A stretch of 64,000 bases of DNA from CAVXEH01 sp963805305 (GCA_963805305.1 CAWDTM010000008.1:248001-312000); one strand, 5' to 3'. Shown: positions 47,201 to 53,661, counted from the stretch's first letter. Notes: generated from the letters alone by a model not told the origin. Numbers and translations: made by a program.

Positions 47201-49504
47201 GGCTCTGGAACCGGGTCCCTGCAACTATCAACCACCACGACCTACACCGTGGATGGCAACCCGAGCAGCGTCCATGCCGACTACTCGGGTGCTGGCGAGG
47301 CCAACCCCGCCGACACCACCTACACGTACGACAGCATGGGTCGCCCGGACCAGGTGAAGATCGGCGCCACGGTGCAGACCGACTACAACTGGAACACGGA
47401 CAGCACCCTGGCAACTCGCGTCGATGGTGCGGCCGGCGCCCTGGGGACCACCTCCTTCGGCTACGACTGGGCCAAGCGGGTCAGCTCGGTGGCCAACGCC
47501 ACCCTGGTCTCGGGCAGCCTGGGCACCACCTGGAACCTGGACGGCACCCTGGCCGGCCGCAGCTGGCCCAACGGCGAGTCCGCGTCCTTCAGCTACGACG
47601 CGGCCAAGCGGGCCACCGGCGCCACCTACGCCTCGGCAGGCTCCTTCGGCCAGACCTATGACCGCGACGGCAACGTCACCTCGGACTCCCGCAGCCTGAC
47701 CGGGGTCACCGGCGACGCCGGAACAGGCACCCAGTCCTTCACCTACGACGGCCTCAACCGGCTGACCGCCAGCAGCGGGCTGGCGACCAGCGTCGGCTAC
47801 GCCTATGACCGTGACGGCAACCGCACCAGCGTCTCGGCCGGCTCGTCGACCACGACCTCCACCTACGACCGCAGCGGGGAGCTCCTGAGCCTGACCGATG
47901 CCAACGGCTCGGTCCAGTACGCCTACGACGCCCGCGGCAACCTGACCCAGGCCGGGGTGGCCTTCAACCAGGTCACCACCTACGCCTACGACCTCGGCGA
48001 CCGGCTGACCAGCCTGGCCGGCCCTTCCTCGCCGACCGCCGCCTTCACCTTCGACGCCACGGGGCGCTTCGCGACCCGGGTCGTGTCAGGCAGCACCGAT
48101 ACCTACACCTACCTCGGCTCGTCCGAGACGGTGGCCGCCATCAGCACGGGTGGGGTGCTGACCGCCAGCCTGCTCGATCCGTCGGGATCACGCCTGGCCA
48201 ACACCAACACCAGCAGTGGAGTGGCGGCCTACACCCTGCCCGACCTGCACGCTGATGTTGCCGCCGCCGAGCTGACCAGTGCGACCACGCTGTCGGATGC
48301 CTTCCGCTACGACGGCTACGGCCAGACCGCCGCGGCCTGGCCGACCGGCACCAGCAGTGGACCCGCCCAGCCCTACCGCTACCAGGGCCGCCTGGACATA
48401 AGCCCCGATGCTAGCCAGCCGCTCTACGACCTCGGCGCCCGCTTCTACCAGCCCTCGCTGGGGGTCTTCACCCAGCTGGACTCGGTGGCCGGTTCTGCCC
48501 AGGACACCCTGAGCCTCAACCGCTACCTGTATGCCGAGGCCAACCCGGCCACCCTCATCGACCCGGATGGGCATATCGCGATGAGCGGAGCCGGGGTCGA
48601 CACCTCGGGGACCTGGAGCCTGGCCACCGCGCGGGTTGTGCAGAACATGGTGGCCCAGCACGCCGCCCAACGGGCTGCCCAGGCGAAGGCCCAGCCCAAG
48701 CAGGGGTCGGGCTTCAACCTGTTTGGGGCCATCGGCACCGCCTGGAACGCGACCGGGGGACACGCGGTGAATGCGGCCCAGCACGTGGTCGGCGGGGTCG
48801 CCTCCGTCGTCACCTCGAGCACTTTCCTGGACTCCGCCAAGTCGTTCGCCATCAACGCCGCCATCGGGGTTGGCGTCGGTCTGGCGGCGGGAGCCGTCTG
48901 CGTCGGCACCGTCGGCGTCGGGTGCGCGGTGGTCGGTGCTGGGCTGCTGACCTACGGGACCGTGTCCACCAGCGCAACCCTTCTTGACAGCACCGTCTCT
49001 GCCCACGACAAGTGGGTGAGCGCGGCCGGCTTCGCCGGAGGATTCCTGGGTGGTGGGCTGGGCTACCGAGGTGGTACGGCTATCCGCGCTTCGATCAACG
49101 AAGGTCTCGGAGGTGCTGCGACCCAAGCGGCACCTGGCGTGCCGGCCCAACTGTTGCGGGGGCAAGATTGGGAATCTCAGCAGCTGGCGCAGCTTGGTGC
49201 CCCTAAGAACTCGGAGGTCTTCCGCCCAACTCCGCAGCAGATTGACAGCGCGGCATTCCGGACCATCGTTGGTGAGGCGAAGTACACACTAGGAGGAAGG
49301 CCCGTAGGCACGATTGTTGATTCACCTGGTCTCGAGTTGAAGGCTGGCTCATCGGCGCTTGGATCTTCGTATCAACTGCGGCTGCAAACGTACCGCGCCT
49401 TGCTTCAGGGCGAACCTCTTACCATTCGCACCACGAGGCCAATCGTGCCGTCCTTCCAGACATACCTGACGCGATGGGGTGTAACTGTCAATGGTGCTCC
49501 GTAG
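38288..49504 (+). CDS. Giant secreted Rhs/WapA-like polymorphic toxin, 3738 aa
   Basis: A signal peptide (SRAVVFAWALVFVFQTPLLGA) suggests Sec export. In order: N-terminal beta region; DNRLRE domain (about residues 335-545); a first concanavalin/LamG domain (about 1560-1755); a beta-sandwich module; YD repeats (about 1985-2370); another beta-sandwich module (about 2370-2520); second LamG (about 2580-2800); YD repeats; Rhs core (about 3365-3430) with PYRYQGRLDISPDASQ, YDLGARFYQPS and the terminal IDPDGH; a Gly/Ala-rich hydrophobic stretch; and a tip (about 3615-3738) with LELKAGSS and SYQLRLQTYRALL that looks like a restriction-endonuclease-fold DNase. The shell should wrap the tip, as in WapA and Rhs toxins. 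The start is GTG 38288 with GGGAGGG 6 nt upstream. Two orphan core-plus-tip cassettes follow. Confidence 0.88.
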   Translation: MLRSSLSRAVVFAWALVFVFQTPLLGASPTPGPSGSPGTGPDVSTPATPTLAIPVAAAPIQIRQSGSPSTPDPSIALRRTFAASVTPKGITEIPSLRTAQTRTFANPDGTLTTEVYADKINYQDPSGAWKPVDLTLVPLASGPYDLGVRANDIVVRASDSNADAALAQVVLGGHSVSLRTFGYTSGGTSVSDTVSFAPTSDIGSVFARPTTEGLEFGASLASATQPSTIAFAINTGGLVPSMADDGKTILLVDPADPKNAKGTTVRIAAPVVSEGGHDEGSSDPVSVQLVAPGSSGAGSDLPAGAVSSLLPSEVLVVYRIDRKWLGDPARQYPVVLDPTISSQCVGAQSGCYNGSTGAMDDFIFDYNKASHPDGWTVVRVGYDNRNEPVAPQPYNRMRGMFYFPDYSLPDGAQVTSATLTTYVDQAFGSYQSKVLQLYPLNHSWGTNITSWNDMTLPSQGWDNTPVDSYTIPSNASYGTGTAVSIDATDIVREWATRRPQDWHQNWGFLMKFSGTESTSTPEITWRKYSSPTNGNRPKLVINYTIPKVAFDFDSALGSTYAPSNMTAGQVVKLPITVTNNGSGWTFNHYVSGSTDYFDVGYRWLDAKGNLVTCPSGTCTQHLSADVATGATSSLFALSVTPPATAGQYTLRLDLVHQLNGKALWVSDWAQPSKFYSRNKKVLTSDSTRWVGSSVVERDEFGINVVRGGGTNGGDLQTVDFGIAGSAGINLDNHNLHLAGDTGLGFDDLLPMSLTYGYDSANTYDCTGVLAACGWYTNWDERFINETGSGNFTYQDSSGNRYLVSTADDGEMSSGSPDQLERDRFTIFDDSTMGWGGTHPTLTTAQHYSGSYSLSITATNMGTEAGTPNSVDIARYQLFRLAVRSSSTGRPAIGFRLTDNKDGSAHWFFYTFGPSSWTVSGFPTKYISCTTQNAWCVVPSTENILSDARAAISGLSTDLIFTTVDLRGDGGAGTLYYDDLRFDVRSSTAVDDNTPAWTANSGNAAEYTADTYSGSYSVKVTPASIASSPDCVACTSIDLTTYPVLRWAWKKAGGTSVALILYLKDQRNNATGVVTYYAGPVAPVGATNPIQVSQVVPDDWTLVQRNLIDDARQVLNFFDDADTAGSNGYAGSTAPVADGVTWTGYKFSAVDGTLALFDYMAVQSSPLSAGTSLSAGEDFVVTEASGVKHYYNLDGLLERIVDRDGNTIALDYSYNTSTTTGGASAYTLTAIHAAGESLGSYSRRIAVGSVASPPSNERGIKFTEVLGSTGSSTGREVDFFAATVAGTNVAAGDLVAMSPARNGASTCTASPSGCVGFSYWDATYHHLSSVYDPRYTTGNNYRHTVTWTSGSAGYPYAINDASTNTSLLYVASFDDTRATYLYQRPIWQDAAARAASTAYAADLSPEGNLRIAYIAKACSGQCSTTSTTWPAAPSTSEKLEVHTFDGLARVSAVTTYRCPGVSTAISGCTGSTALATTARQASNAAAKVDNFIDPLAGGEIAWSQTAEQYAASMRDSGGYNADLYRTFYRYDDHYQVTDTIAPTFDRTPDYRDSVLQTTSVTDLWRLDDTGSTAVDAVYSGRNGTLAGTITKSQSGALLQDSDTSMSFNGSNARITSSAGVSSSAYTLEAWVRLNTTTGQTGKGILGRWASGTGALLYLNGSGAFGLVHNGTYVQTSIKPTAGRWYHVAATWDGSVGKVFVDGQLAALGAASGATGAGANTFEIGSYSNGTSSTFINARIDEPAVYAAALDDNRIAAHYQAGLAMTLQDAETLYDGEGHPIQSDNNYQVNGGFESGMFGYEYGNGASVYVATSPTDGLVQDGFASLKITGSAYIRQDSQLVPGQTFRFQTGVRTDGGGSTRGTISVYYWSTASGSWATLTQIDYTSATWATKAWDFTLPLASDGRVRISFWNTAQTGTAYFDDTLLVTRWTATSYTGNGLPSDQRTFQPGSATAASYDSHSDYAANTYYPPIFATKTTENYVDGTWSSSTPDVDVWTTATYDRWGRITGTGDLDGMNTTTTYAANQTDVASTADGLTNTTSYLYDAAGNLTSSTAPAGEVTSTTYNLRHPLLTTAPDGTISSQVWNGYDEMTSSIANYVNGTPSGSSAIDDITTSYTYDAYGNQTRSIADDGTFGGAIKQQSDTTYDLLGNVVATTVHTGAGSGGTARTTTNHFATTTDQIAGGTSTAAKATAVQGPVVGWVSCGDGTSACTSASGIDMNGTAWSTTTVTSVATNSTALSVVDRNLAGQTVRTIANYAAGGGSTADQNVATSATFDVLGEPLSSTDAAGRRTSSIYDAVGRVTQISFSDTVGANISKQKTVYTAAGRVDRVSDLSDAYATDANLTWTKTQYDGAGRAIRTLAHYDIGGYFRDDLETFEVGSSGWSAAASGYFTTSAASSGLDSDYHTTGPKSGQNRLRVTTSASGTTSGGWLDLSGQTFQSGRTYHLHADVIGWSGNTLTALLGVDASGGNNASTQLATNGQWQQIDLDWTPSSTVSSNVHLAVRRDAAGTMNFYLDNVQIWDTAYPDRNIPSETAFDADGRITASVMPPSQPGAEPMVTTTAYDPAGRAVSVSVNATDTYSHRIESDGQSNGLVSYWPLDERAGSTAADKKGPNTGTYQGGVRLGQAGAPDEARTSVSFDGSTGQASVPDSSSLDISSNLSIEFWARSDGLLDGSLPGSTWYGGVYKSGAYGLGWTTWLAGGGWQFKITSGGSSYAVGSGVMVVQPGRWYHVVGTYDQSVMSLYVDGVLVGSNSIGAKTIDNSSAALSIGNMSGYWAGALDEVGLYNAALSSTAVGTHYAAGRETTTDTRLTTRTTYDALGRPILSSDPRGLRTKFDLDHLGRTMATWADYEDGATGAGDDLKATFAYDALGEQLGTCSPEAVVAGCDPSNPGNAAAWTYTYDAMGHQASQVPPTNLSAAAMDSTSWTYDAAGGLTTTCSYSAGGSCSTNVHRHVDDTYDAMGRVLTEKTYAGSGTGSLQLSTTTTYTVDGNPSSVHADYSGAGEANPADTTYTYDSMGRPDQVKIGATVQTDYNWNTDSTLATRVDGAAGALGTTSFGYDWAKRVSSVANATLVSGSLGTTWNLDGTLAGRSWPNGESASFSYDAAKRATGATYASAGSFGQTYDRDGNVTSDSRSLTGVTGDAGTGTQSFTYDGLNRLTASSGLATSVGYAYDRDGNRTSVSAGSSTTTSTYDRSGELLSLTDANGSVQYAYDARGNLTQAGVAFNQVTTYAYDLGDRLTSLAGPSSPTAAFTFDATGRFATRVVSGSTDTYTYLGSSETVAAISTGGVLTASLLDPSGSRLANTNTSSGVAAYTLPDLHADVAAAELTSATTLSDAFRYDGYGQTAAAWPTGTSSGPAQPYRYQGRLDISPDASQPLYDLGARFYQPSLGVFTQLDSVAGSAQDTLSLNRYLYAEANPATLIDPDGHIAMSGAGVDTSGTWSLATARVVQNMVAQHAAQRAAQAKAQPKQGSGFNLFGAIGTAWNATGGHAVNAAQHVVGGVASVVTSSTFLDSAKSFAINAAIGVGVGLAAGAVCVGTVGVGCAVVGAGLLTYGTVSTSATLLDSTVSAHDKWVSAAGFAGGFLGGGLGYRGGTAIRASINEGLGGAATQAAPGVPAQLLRGQDWESQQLAQLGAPKNSEVFRPTPQQIDSAAFRTIVGEAKYTLGGRPVGTIVDSPGLELKAGSSALGSSYQLRLQTYRALLQGEPLTIRTTRPIVPSFQTYLTRWGVTVNGAP
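48133..48720 (+). repeat. Rhs core block, expressed copy
   Basis: Reference copy of a segment repeated at 50222-50800 and, in part, at 52038-52440. It encodes the end of the YD region, the Rhs core and the start of the post-core linker. It is the homology on which tip exchange would occur. Confidence 0.8.
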
Positions 49505-49739
49505 CGACAAGCGTGACACACGCGGTGTCCGCCCGGATGCCGTCATCGGCGGCACTTGGTACCTGTTGAAAAAGGTGTCTCACATTCGCCTGACGGGGCA
49601 AATCCGTCTCCTCACCGCCATGGCACATGATGTAGGGGCAACGGTCGAGGTCCGCGTGCCCAAGGGCTGCACAAGCTCCGGCCCATTGGTGAAGTTCGTC
49701 ACCGCACACGCCCGAAATATCCGGATCGAGTACGTCTGA
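49491..49739 (+). CDS. Orphan toxin-tip-like protein, 82 aa
   Basis: Starts 14 nt inside the end of the Rhs gene. RPDAVIGGTWYLLKKV, then IRLTGQIRLLTAMA, EVRVPKGC and SSGPLVKFV follow the pattern of the last part of restriction-endonuclease-like Rhs/CDI toxin tips (PD ... ExK ... T-QlR ... lSgPL), but the Glu expected before the Lys is not there. I read it as the remnant of an older tip left behind when the current one was installed; an immunity protein for the Rhs tip, or an unrelated small protein, is possible. Confidence 0.45.
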   Translation: MVLRSDKRDTRGVRPDAVIGGTWYLLKKVSHIRLTGQIRLLTAMAHDVGATVEVRVPKGCTSSGPLVKFVTAHARNIRIEYV

Positions 49740-49741
49740 CC

Positions 49742-50164
49742 GTGGGACTCTATCTCTGCGTGTTCGACAGTGAAGTCGATGACCACGAGTTGCTGGGCAT
49801 CGACGCGGGGGGCTACGACGACTTCAACGCCTTTCGACAGGCGGTCGCCGAGCACCTTGAAGGTGGATCTTGGGGTAGCCGATTCCCCGTCCTGATGGCC
49901 CACGTCGATTCCGACGGGATATGGGCTCCCGACGACTTGGGTGCATTGCGGAGCGAACTCCTGTTGATCGCGAAGGGCCTAAGTCAGGAACCGCCTCACC
50001 CGCCCCAGGGTGGATGGCAGTTTGAGGTCATCCGCGAGAAGGGACTTCGTCCGACGACCCTAGGTGAGTCATTCTTCGACGTCGACGGAAGACCGTTGCC
50101 AGACGCACTCCTCGAACTCGTCGAGGTCGCGATTCGGTCCGGACGATCAATCTGGTTCCAATAG
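49742..50164 (+). CDS. Imm70-like immunity protein
   Basis: 140 residues beginning GLYLCVFDSEVDDHELLGID, then GYDDFNAFRQAVAEHLEG and GSRFPVLMAHVDSDG, the pattern I know from immunity 70 family proteins of polymorphic toxin systems. GTG start 2 nt after the preceding stop. It would bind and neutralise a toxin tip in the producing cell; which tip (Rhs or the 82-residue remnant) is unclear. Confidence 0.65.
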   Translation: MGLYLCVFDSEVDDHELLGIDAGGYDDFNAFRQAVAEHLEGGSWGSRFPVLMAHVDSDGIWAPDDLGALRSELLLIAKGLSQEPPHPPQGGWQFEVIREKGLRPTTLGESFFDVDGRPLPDALLELVEVAIRSGRSIWFQ

Positions 50165-50221
50165 GCGTTGTCCATGAGCCGCGGCCATCGCCTCGGTGCC
50201 GATCGTCGCGTCGGCTAAGGT

Positions 50222-50655
50222 GCCGCCATCAGCACGGGTGGGGTGCTGACCGCCAGCCTGCTCGATCCGTCGGGATCGCGCCTGGCCAACGCCGATCTCT
50301 CCAGCGGAGTGGCCGCCTTCAGCCTGCCCGACCTGCACGGCGATGTTGCCGCCGCCGAGCTCACCAGCGGCACGAACCTGGCCGATGCCTTCCGCTACGA
50401 CGGCTACGGGCAGACCATCGCCACCGGAGGCGCCGGTGGTGGACCGACCCAGCCCTACCGCTACCAGGGCCGCCTGGACATCAGTCCGGATGCCAGCCAG
50501 CCGGTCTACGACCTCGGCGCCCGCTTCTACCAGCCCTCGCTGGGGTCTTTACCCAGCTCGACGCGGTCTCAGGCTCGGCCCAGGACACCCTGAGCCTCAA
50601 CCGCTACCTGTATGCCGAGGCCAACCCGGCCACCCTCATCGACCCGGATGGACAT
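50222..50655 (+). pseudogene. Cassette 2: promoterless, frameshifted copy of the Rhs core
   Basis: Homology to the main gene starts abruptly at GCCGCCATCAGCACGG, just after an in-frame TAA (50216-50218). It runs as an open frame to about 50543, where a run of five G in the main copy is four G here, shifting the frame inside the Rhs core. After the shift the sequence is in frame with the toxin gene that follows. It cannot be expressed as a full Rhs protein from this locus. Confidence 0.8.
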
Positions 50656-50800
50656 ATGGCCATGAGCGGAGCCGGGGTCGACACCTCGGGGACCTGGAGC
50701 CTGGCCACCGCGCGGGTGGTGCAGAACATGGTGGCCACCCACGCCCTCCAACGGGCTGCAAAGGCCAAGCCCCAGCCCAAGCAGGGGTCGGGCTTCAACC
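50222..50800 (+). repeat. Rhs core block, cassette 2 copy
   Basis: About 580 bp homologous to 48133-48720. Its second half shares the variant tract CAGCTCGACGCGGTCTC (50554-50570) with cassette 3 and not with the main gene. Confidence 0.75.
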
Positions 50801-51537
50801 TCCTCGGCTTCCTCGGCACCGCTGGCAAGGTGGCATGGGGGGTTACCACCCGTCAGGTCAGCCACGTCCTCGAGCTCCCAGGGGCGGCGGTCAGCCTGGC
50901 GTGGCGCACCCCGGGCGCCATCGCCGCGGCGCCAGGAGCCATCGCCGACGCTGCGCGCAACCCCGGCAGGGCTTGGAACACGGTGAGCACCGGCGCCATC
51001 GTGGGCTTCCGCGACTGGACGACCAGCATGCACGACAACCTGGTGAGCGGTGACCCCGACCGCATCGCCGCCGGGATCAGCGGCTCCATCGACGTCGCCT
51101 GGCTGGCGACTGGCGTGGCCGGCGCCGGCAAGGCGGCCGCCAGCCGGGTGAGCGGCGCGTTCAGATCAGGAACTGAGGCGGGGGCAGCGGACATCTCCGC
51201 TGCCGTTACGGATCAGCTCCGAACGACGGCAGTTCATGGCAATTCGCTCGCCAGTACACGACTGACTACCCTATACCGGCTAAACGATGTTGACGGTAAC
51301 CTCCTCAAGTGGGGGATCACCAGCCAGGTAAATCCGCTCAGACGGTACAGTCGATCATTCCTCAGCGACAAGCAGATGATTCCGATGCTGCAAGGTACGC
51401 GGTCCGAGATCGCCCGTATAGAGCGATTCCTCACCGAGCGCGTCGGCGGACCGCTGAATCTTGAGCCGTGGGCAGGGAGTCAGTACGGTAGTCAGATGGA
51501 CTTAGTGACGCGCATCTTGGAGTCGGCAGGCCAATGA
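50656..51537 (+). CDS. Cassette 2: Rhs C-terminal tip with GIY-YIG-like nuclease
   Basis: 293 residues from the first in-frame ATG, covering the end of the core (the frame extends further upstream through IDPDGH). A linker like the one in the main gene (TWSLATARVVQNMV, QPKQGSGFNL) leads to a tip with TLYRLNDVDGNLLKWGIT, RRYSRSFL, IERFLTERVGG and PLNLEPWAGS: the order Y..(x)..GIT, R, E, N fits a GIY-YIG-type nuclease. The immunity gene follows with a 4-nt overlap. No promoter or signal peptide, so it is a silent reserve tip. Confidence 0.7.
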   Translation: MAMSGAGVDTSGTWSLATARVVQNMVATHALQRAAKAKPQPKQGSGFNLLGFLGTAGKVAWGVTTRQVSHVLELPGAAVSLAWRTPGAIAAAPGAIADAARNPGRAWNTVSTGAIVGFRDWTTSMHDNLVSGDPDRIAAGISGSIDVAWLATGVAGAGKAAASRVSGAFRSGTEAGAADISAAVTDQLRTTAVHGNSLASTRLTTLYRLNDVDGNLLKWGITSQVNPLRRYSRSFLSDKQMIPMLQGTRSEIARIERFLTERVGGPLNLEPWAGSQYGSQMDLVTRILESAGQ

Positions 51538-51953
51538 GTGCAGAAGTTCCGAAGCTCCTTTCTATCGGGATCAACAGCGGAGGTATCTCGCCCGCTAATC
51601 GACCAATCCACGACGGCCTCGCTGAGGTCCAACGCCGCGTCGTCCGGGAACGAGCGCGTTTCCCGAATGAGGGTGTCCGTCTCAATGTCGTGTTTGATAT
51701 TCCAGGTCCGTTCTTCAGCCCCGACTACACAGGGGTTCACGTCGCCCGTTTCGATCGGCGGAAGGACCACATTCTCGTCATCGCCGCCGTTCCAGAAGGG
51801 TTGATGGCTGCGGACGTCGAATCCTACGCGGCAGGAGTCCTCAGCGAGGCCGTCATGGAGGCAAAGGCTCATCTCGCTCGCGCCGGCCAGCATCGAAGCT
51901 TGGAGTGCGCAGAGCGACTGGTTCACGAGCTGACGGTCGCCGCCGACGCATGA
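51534..51953 (+). CDS. Cassette 2 immunity protein (putative), 139 aa
   Basis: ATG overlaps the tip stop (ATGA), the classical toxin-immunity arrangement. Soluble, mixed alpha/beta, no known motif (SIGINSGGISPANRPIHDG; VHVARFDRRKDHILVIAA). Assigned by position. Family not recognised. Confidence 0.6.
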   Translation: MSAEVPKLLSIGINSGGISPANRPIHDGLAEVQRRVVRERARFPNEGVRLNVVFDIPGPFFSPDYTGVHVARFDRRKDHILVIAAVPEGLMAADVESYAAGVLSEAVMEAKAHLARAGQHRSLECAERLVHELTVAADA

Positions 51954-52037
51954 CCTCGACCCCGGACGCGTCGATAGTCATGCTTGCGACGCAGGGGACC
52001 TGCGGGCATGCAGTTGGAGTGCGCACGCTCCCTCCCG

Positions 52038-52440
52038 GTCACGCCTGGCCAACACCAACACCAGCAGTGGAGTGGCGGCCTACACCCTGCCCGACCTGCA
52101 CGCTGATGTTGCCGCCGCCGAGCTGACCAGTGCGACCACGCTGTCGGATGCCTTCCGCTACGACGGCTACGGCCAGACCGCCGCGGCCTGGCCGACCGGC
52201 ACCAGCAGTGGACCCGCCCAGCCCTACCGCTACCAGGGCCGCCTGGACATAAGCCCCGATGCTAGCCAGCCGGTCTACGACCTCGGCGCCCGCTTCTATC
52301 AACCCTCGGTCGGGGTCTTCACCCAGCTCGACGCGGTCTCAGGCTCGGCCCAGGACACCCTGAGCCTCAACCGCTACCTGTATGCCGAGGCCAACCCTGC
52401 CACCCTCATCGATCCCGACGGGCACATGGCGATCAGCGGT
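52038..52440 (+). repeat. Rhs core block, cassette 3 copy
   Basis: About 400 bp homologous to main-gene positions 48187-48587. It is a mosaic: the left part shares GACATAAGCCCCGATGCTAG with the main gene, and the right part shares CAGCTCGACGCGGTCTC with cassette 2. Confidence 0.78.
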
Positions 52441-53175
52441 ACCGACGCATCGACAAGCTACCGGGCCTACGTGACCGTCACGCCCAGCGGAAAGCGGATC
52501 CTGCACACCATCTCGCCAGTGAAGCCGGCATCACCGAAGTCGACAAGGTCGCCCAAGTCCGCGAGCAACGCGGTTGAACAGGCCGCCGATTCATCCATTG
52601 TGTTCCTAGAGAAGGTAATGGAGAGGGCCGGCGAGAATTACCTCGAGAAGGCGGCCGCCCAGAGTTGGTGGCGGCCGCTCTCGAAGGCAGGGTCCTGGCT
52701 CGTCGGCAAGAGCCTTCAGGTTGGCGGATCCGCGCTTGGCATGGCGGGTTCGGCCTTCAGCGTGGGCACCGGCGTGGCGGACGAGTGGAACAGCGAGGCT
52801 GACAATCCCGGCATGGCGCTTGACACTCCTATTGGCCGCATCGAATGGCAGCGTGGGCTCAGATCGGCCACGGTCGGCCTCTTGAAGACGGTGATTGGCG
52901 GCGGCGCGGCTAGCCTGAGTGCCGCCGGATGCGGCGCCCTCACTGAAAACCCCTTAGCTGCCGGAGGCTGTGGCGTGGGAGGATGGATCGTCGGCAGCGA
53001 TGTCGGAGTGCGCGCGGGCCACTTCGCCACCTGGCTGGAGGATCGCGCAATCGACCTCGTGCATGGCGCGGTGACGTATCTCACCACACCCCCATCCGGC
53101 CCATCACCACTGGATCCGTACAACTATGTCTGTCAGATGACCCATACCTGCCCTGACGTATCCAATGTCTCGTGA
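52072..53175 (+). CDS. Cassette 3: Rhs core plus hydrophobic C-terminal tip
   Basis: The core (AYTLPDLHADVAAAEL ... YDLGARFYQPSVGVF ... IDPDGH) is intact, followed by a Lys/Ser/Pro linker and a tip that differs from the other two: Gly/Ala-rich hydrophobic stretches (VGGSALGMAGSAFSVGTGVA; LLKTVIGGGAASLSAAGCGA; AAGGCGVGGWIVGSDVG) and a Cys-containing tail. It resembles a membrane-inserting or pore-type toxin more than a nuclease. GTG 52072 is the first start in frame, without a ribosome-binding site or promoter, so it is probably silent. The membrane protein following is its likely immunity partner. Confidence 0.68.
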   Translation: MAAYTLPDLHADVAAAELTSATTLSDAFRYDGYGQTAAAWPTGTSSGPAQPYRYQGRLDISPDASQPVYDLGARFYQPSVGVFTQLDAVSGSAQDTLSLNRYLYAEANPATLIDPDGHMAISGTDASTSYRAYVTVTPSGKRILHTISPVKPASPKSTRSPKSASNAVEQAADSSIVFLEKVMERAGENYLEKAAAQSWWRPLSKAGSWLVGKSLQVGGSALGMAGSAFSVGTGVADEWNSEADNPGMALDTPIGRIEWQRGLRSATVGLLKTVIGGGAASLSAAGCGALTENPLAAGGCGVGGWIVGSDVGVRAGHFATWLEDRAIDLVHGAVTYLTTPPSGPSPLDPYNYVCQMTHTCPDVSNVS

Positions 53176-53184
53176 GCACGAATA

Positions 53185-53661
53185 TTGACCCCCGTTCTGA
53201 TAATTGTCATGGGGCTGGCGCTCATGGTGGAGGGGACTGCCTACCTGACTGGACGTCTCAGACCTAAGTCGAGGAGCTTTCAGAATCCAAAAGCTCCAAT
53301 CTGGTGGCGAAACGCGCCCTCCGTATTCCTTCCCGGCGGCTTGACGCTCGTCCTCGCAGGAGTGGCCAACCTGGCATTCCTCGCCCGTGACTCGCTTCCC
53401 TTGGTGGTGAGCTACTTCCTTGGGGTGGCCCTGTTGGCAAGCGGAGTCGTGACCTTGCGTTGGGCATTCAGGCCCCCATGGTGGCTAAAACCATCATGGC
53501 TTCGAGGACAGGAGTCCCCGGATGAGCGAGACCGCATGCAGCGCTCGATGGATGCGACCACGGGTTGGCTGCTGGGTCGTGGCACGGCTGCGGTCCTGGC
53601 AATCCTGGTTCTGCTGGGGGTCCTGATCGGCGTCCTGCAACTCTTCGGTGGGATTCACTAG
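53185..53661 (+). CDS. Cassette 3 membrane immunity protein (putative), 158 aa
   Basis: Begins 9 nt after the cassette 3 tip. Four hydrophobic segments (residues ~3-22, 48-68, 75-95 and 130-152) predict a polytopic membrane protein. A membrane immunity protein fits a membrane-active toxin. TTG 53185 is used; ATG 53209 would shorten the first helix. Function by position only. Confidence 0.55.
   Translation: MTPVLIIVMGLALMVEGTAYLTGRLRPKSRSFQNPKAPIWWRNAPSVFLPGGLTLVLAGVANLAFLARDSLPLVVSYFLGVALLASGVVTLRWAFRPPWWLKPSWLRGQESPDERDRMQRSMDATTGWLLGRGTAAVLAILVLLGVLIGVLQLFGGIH

Noticed and set aside
45683..47224. Long open frame (513 codons) on the minus strand inside the Rhs gene
   Set aside because: High GC leaves antisense frames open. 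Composition is that of a shadow frame (Gly/Arg/Val-rich, no domain) and it lies opposite clearly coding YD repeats. The same applies to the other long antisense frames, such as 2722-4518 and 27097-29520.
51905..52126. Short plus-strand frame between the cassette 2 immunity gene and cassette 3
   Set aside because: It crosses the start of the Rhs homology in the wrong frame and has no match to the core protein.
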